Below are positions 4,775 through 5,597 of a stretch of DNA of 5,597 nt, one piece after another. The DNA comes from Gammaproteobacteria bacterium (lineage in GTDB: Bacteria > Pseudomonadota > Gammaproteobacteria > UBA4575). Location: the NCBI GenBank assembly GCA_028281205.1, contig JANQKJ010000199.1, positions 1 through 5,597 of the forward strand, in the 5' to 3' direction. The stretch's first letter is position 1, and every line of letters begins with the position of its first letter. The notes under the pieces are model-generated. The model saw only the letters and a list, made by a program, of their open reading frames with translations, had not been told where the DNA came from and did no database searches. Made by a program: the position numbers and the translations under genes.

Positions 4775-5597
4775 CTAAAAGCAAATAAAATATATTTTTT
4801 ACTGTTTTTTACAATTTTTATAATCGCATTTATCACGCCGAAATACGGTAGTACTTCAGATTTCAAAATACGTTCGATTTTTGATGAGGCAATATATTGG
4901 GCTAGTGATGAGGATGTTTTAAGGGGGAGATTGAATCAGCTAAAGAGGGCTGGTTTTAATACATATATAGGTTGCATATGGCATGGCCAGGGTGCTATAT
5001 GGGAGTCTGATGTTGTACCTTTATGGTATAAGAATATAGAGCTAGCTAAAAGAGATCCCTTGAAACGTTTTATTGAAATTGCACATAGTGAAGGGTTTAA
5101 AGTTCATCCTTGTATCACGGTAATGTTAAGACAGCATAATTTCTTTGAAGAATTCACTTCAAACACTAATAAAAAAAATGTATTCAATGTTCATAATGAA
5201 AATTTTCGATCATTTATGATTAATATGATAAAAGAAGTTGTCATAAAGTATGATATAGATGGTTTGAATCTAGATTATGTGCGTACAGGCCAAGTTTGCT
5301 ATGACAAACATTGTCAAGAGGATTATCAATTAAAGCACAATCGAAATTTATTGTTAGATATAGCAAAGCATAAAGTAGACAGTGATGCATATAACTCAAT
5401 AGTAAAATGGCAGAGAGATGCAATGTATGATTTCATCTCAAGTATTTCATCAGCAATAAGGGAGATAGACGACTCCTTGATTATTAGTGTTGCTGCTGCA
5501 CCCTGGGCTGAGTCGGTGATAATAGAGGGCCAAGATAGTATTTCTTGGGCAAATGATGGGCTAGTTGATCTTGTTTATACAATGAATTACCAAAAAG
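4772..5597 (+). CDS. Glycoside hydrolase-like TIM-barrel protein (GHL10/DUF187-like), N-terminal part
   Basis: The frame is open from ATG 4772 to the right edge (275 codons, no stop), so the C-terminus is missing. Residues 7-22 form a hydrophobic signal peptide or membrane anchor without a lipobox, so the rest should be periplasmic or secreted. The remainder follows the order seen in family-10-like glycosyl hydrolases: RLNQLKRAGFNTYIG (53-67, first strand and helix), DPLKRFIEIAHSEGFKVHP (95-113, the DPL...AH..G..VH block), KYDIDGLNLDYVR (159-171, with D168 on a strand end as candidate catalytic or substrate-binding acid), IISVAAAPWAES (237-248) and DGLVDLVYTMNYQ (262-274). C176 and C181 may form a disulfide. 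It probably cuts or trims a glycan and, since it follows the polymerase gene, perhaps the locus's own polymer. The fold is likely; family number, linkage and activity are unproven. Confidence 0.8.
   Translation, partial: MLKANKIYFLLFFTIFIIAFITPKYGSTSDFKIRSIFDEAIYWASDEDVLRGRLNQLKRAGFNTYIGCIWHGQGAIWESDVVPLWYKNIELAKRDPLKRFIEIAHSEGFKVHPCITVMLRQHNFFEEFTSNTNKKNVFNVHNENFRSFMINMIKEVVIKYDIDGLNLDYVRTGQVCYDKHCQEDYQLKHNRNLLLDIAKHKVDSDAYNSIVKWQRDAMYDFISSISSAIREIDDSLIISVAAAPWAESVIIEGQDSISWANDGLVDLVYTMNYQK

Noticed and set aside
5241..5423. 60-codon minus-strand open frame
   Set aside because: Antisense to the partial hydrolase-like gene, which has coherent family motifs across this stretch.

Overview
The window looks like a piece of a gammaproteobacterial chromosome. 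The evidence is the gene set: purM, a CDP-alcohol phosphatidyltransferase, hda, a DUF2069 membrane protein, a WrbA-type quinone oxidoreductase and an ArsC-family protein lie side by side. This resembles, from memory, the purM/hda/wrbA/arsC neighbourhood of Pseudomonas and relatives. I cannot name the genus.

Layout. Positions 1-495 (minus) hold the first 165 codons of purM (purine synthesis), cut by the left window edge. Divergent from it, 669-1226 (plus) encodes a CDP-alcohol phosphatidyltransferase that resembles CMP-forming cardiolipin synthases. An 11-bp perfect hairpin at 1264-1292 follows, then hda (1335-2030, plus), the regulator that inactivates DnaA-ATP. Convergent with hda, and overlapping its end by 8 bp, is a minus-strand cluster read arsC-like (3362-3015), wrbA (3014-2424), DUF2069 (2382-2023). 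arsC and wrbA abut exactly (TAA directly followed by ATG), with a GGAGG ribosome site inside the end of arsC.

A 130-bp divergent intergenic region (3363-3492) then separates this housekeeping block from a clearly AT-richer block on the plus strand. By hand count, G+C is about 32% in 3541-3960, against about 43% in 1381-1680 and 51% in 2521-2820. This block holds an O-antigen ligase/polymerase-type membrane protein (3493-4767) and, tightly coupled to it, the start of a secreted or membrane-anchored TIM-barrel glycoside-hydrolase-like protein of the GHL10/DUF187 type (4772 to the right edge, no stop). It looks like the beginning of a surface or exopolysaccharide locus, probably variable or horizontally acquired, inserted next to a conserved core block.

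The most interesting part is this polymerase-plus-hydrolase pair, whose remaining genes lie outside the window. I saw no tRNA, rRNA, CRISPR array or insertion sequence.
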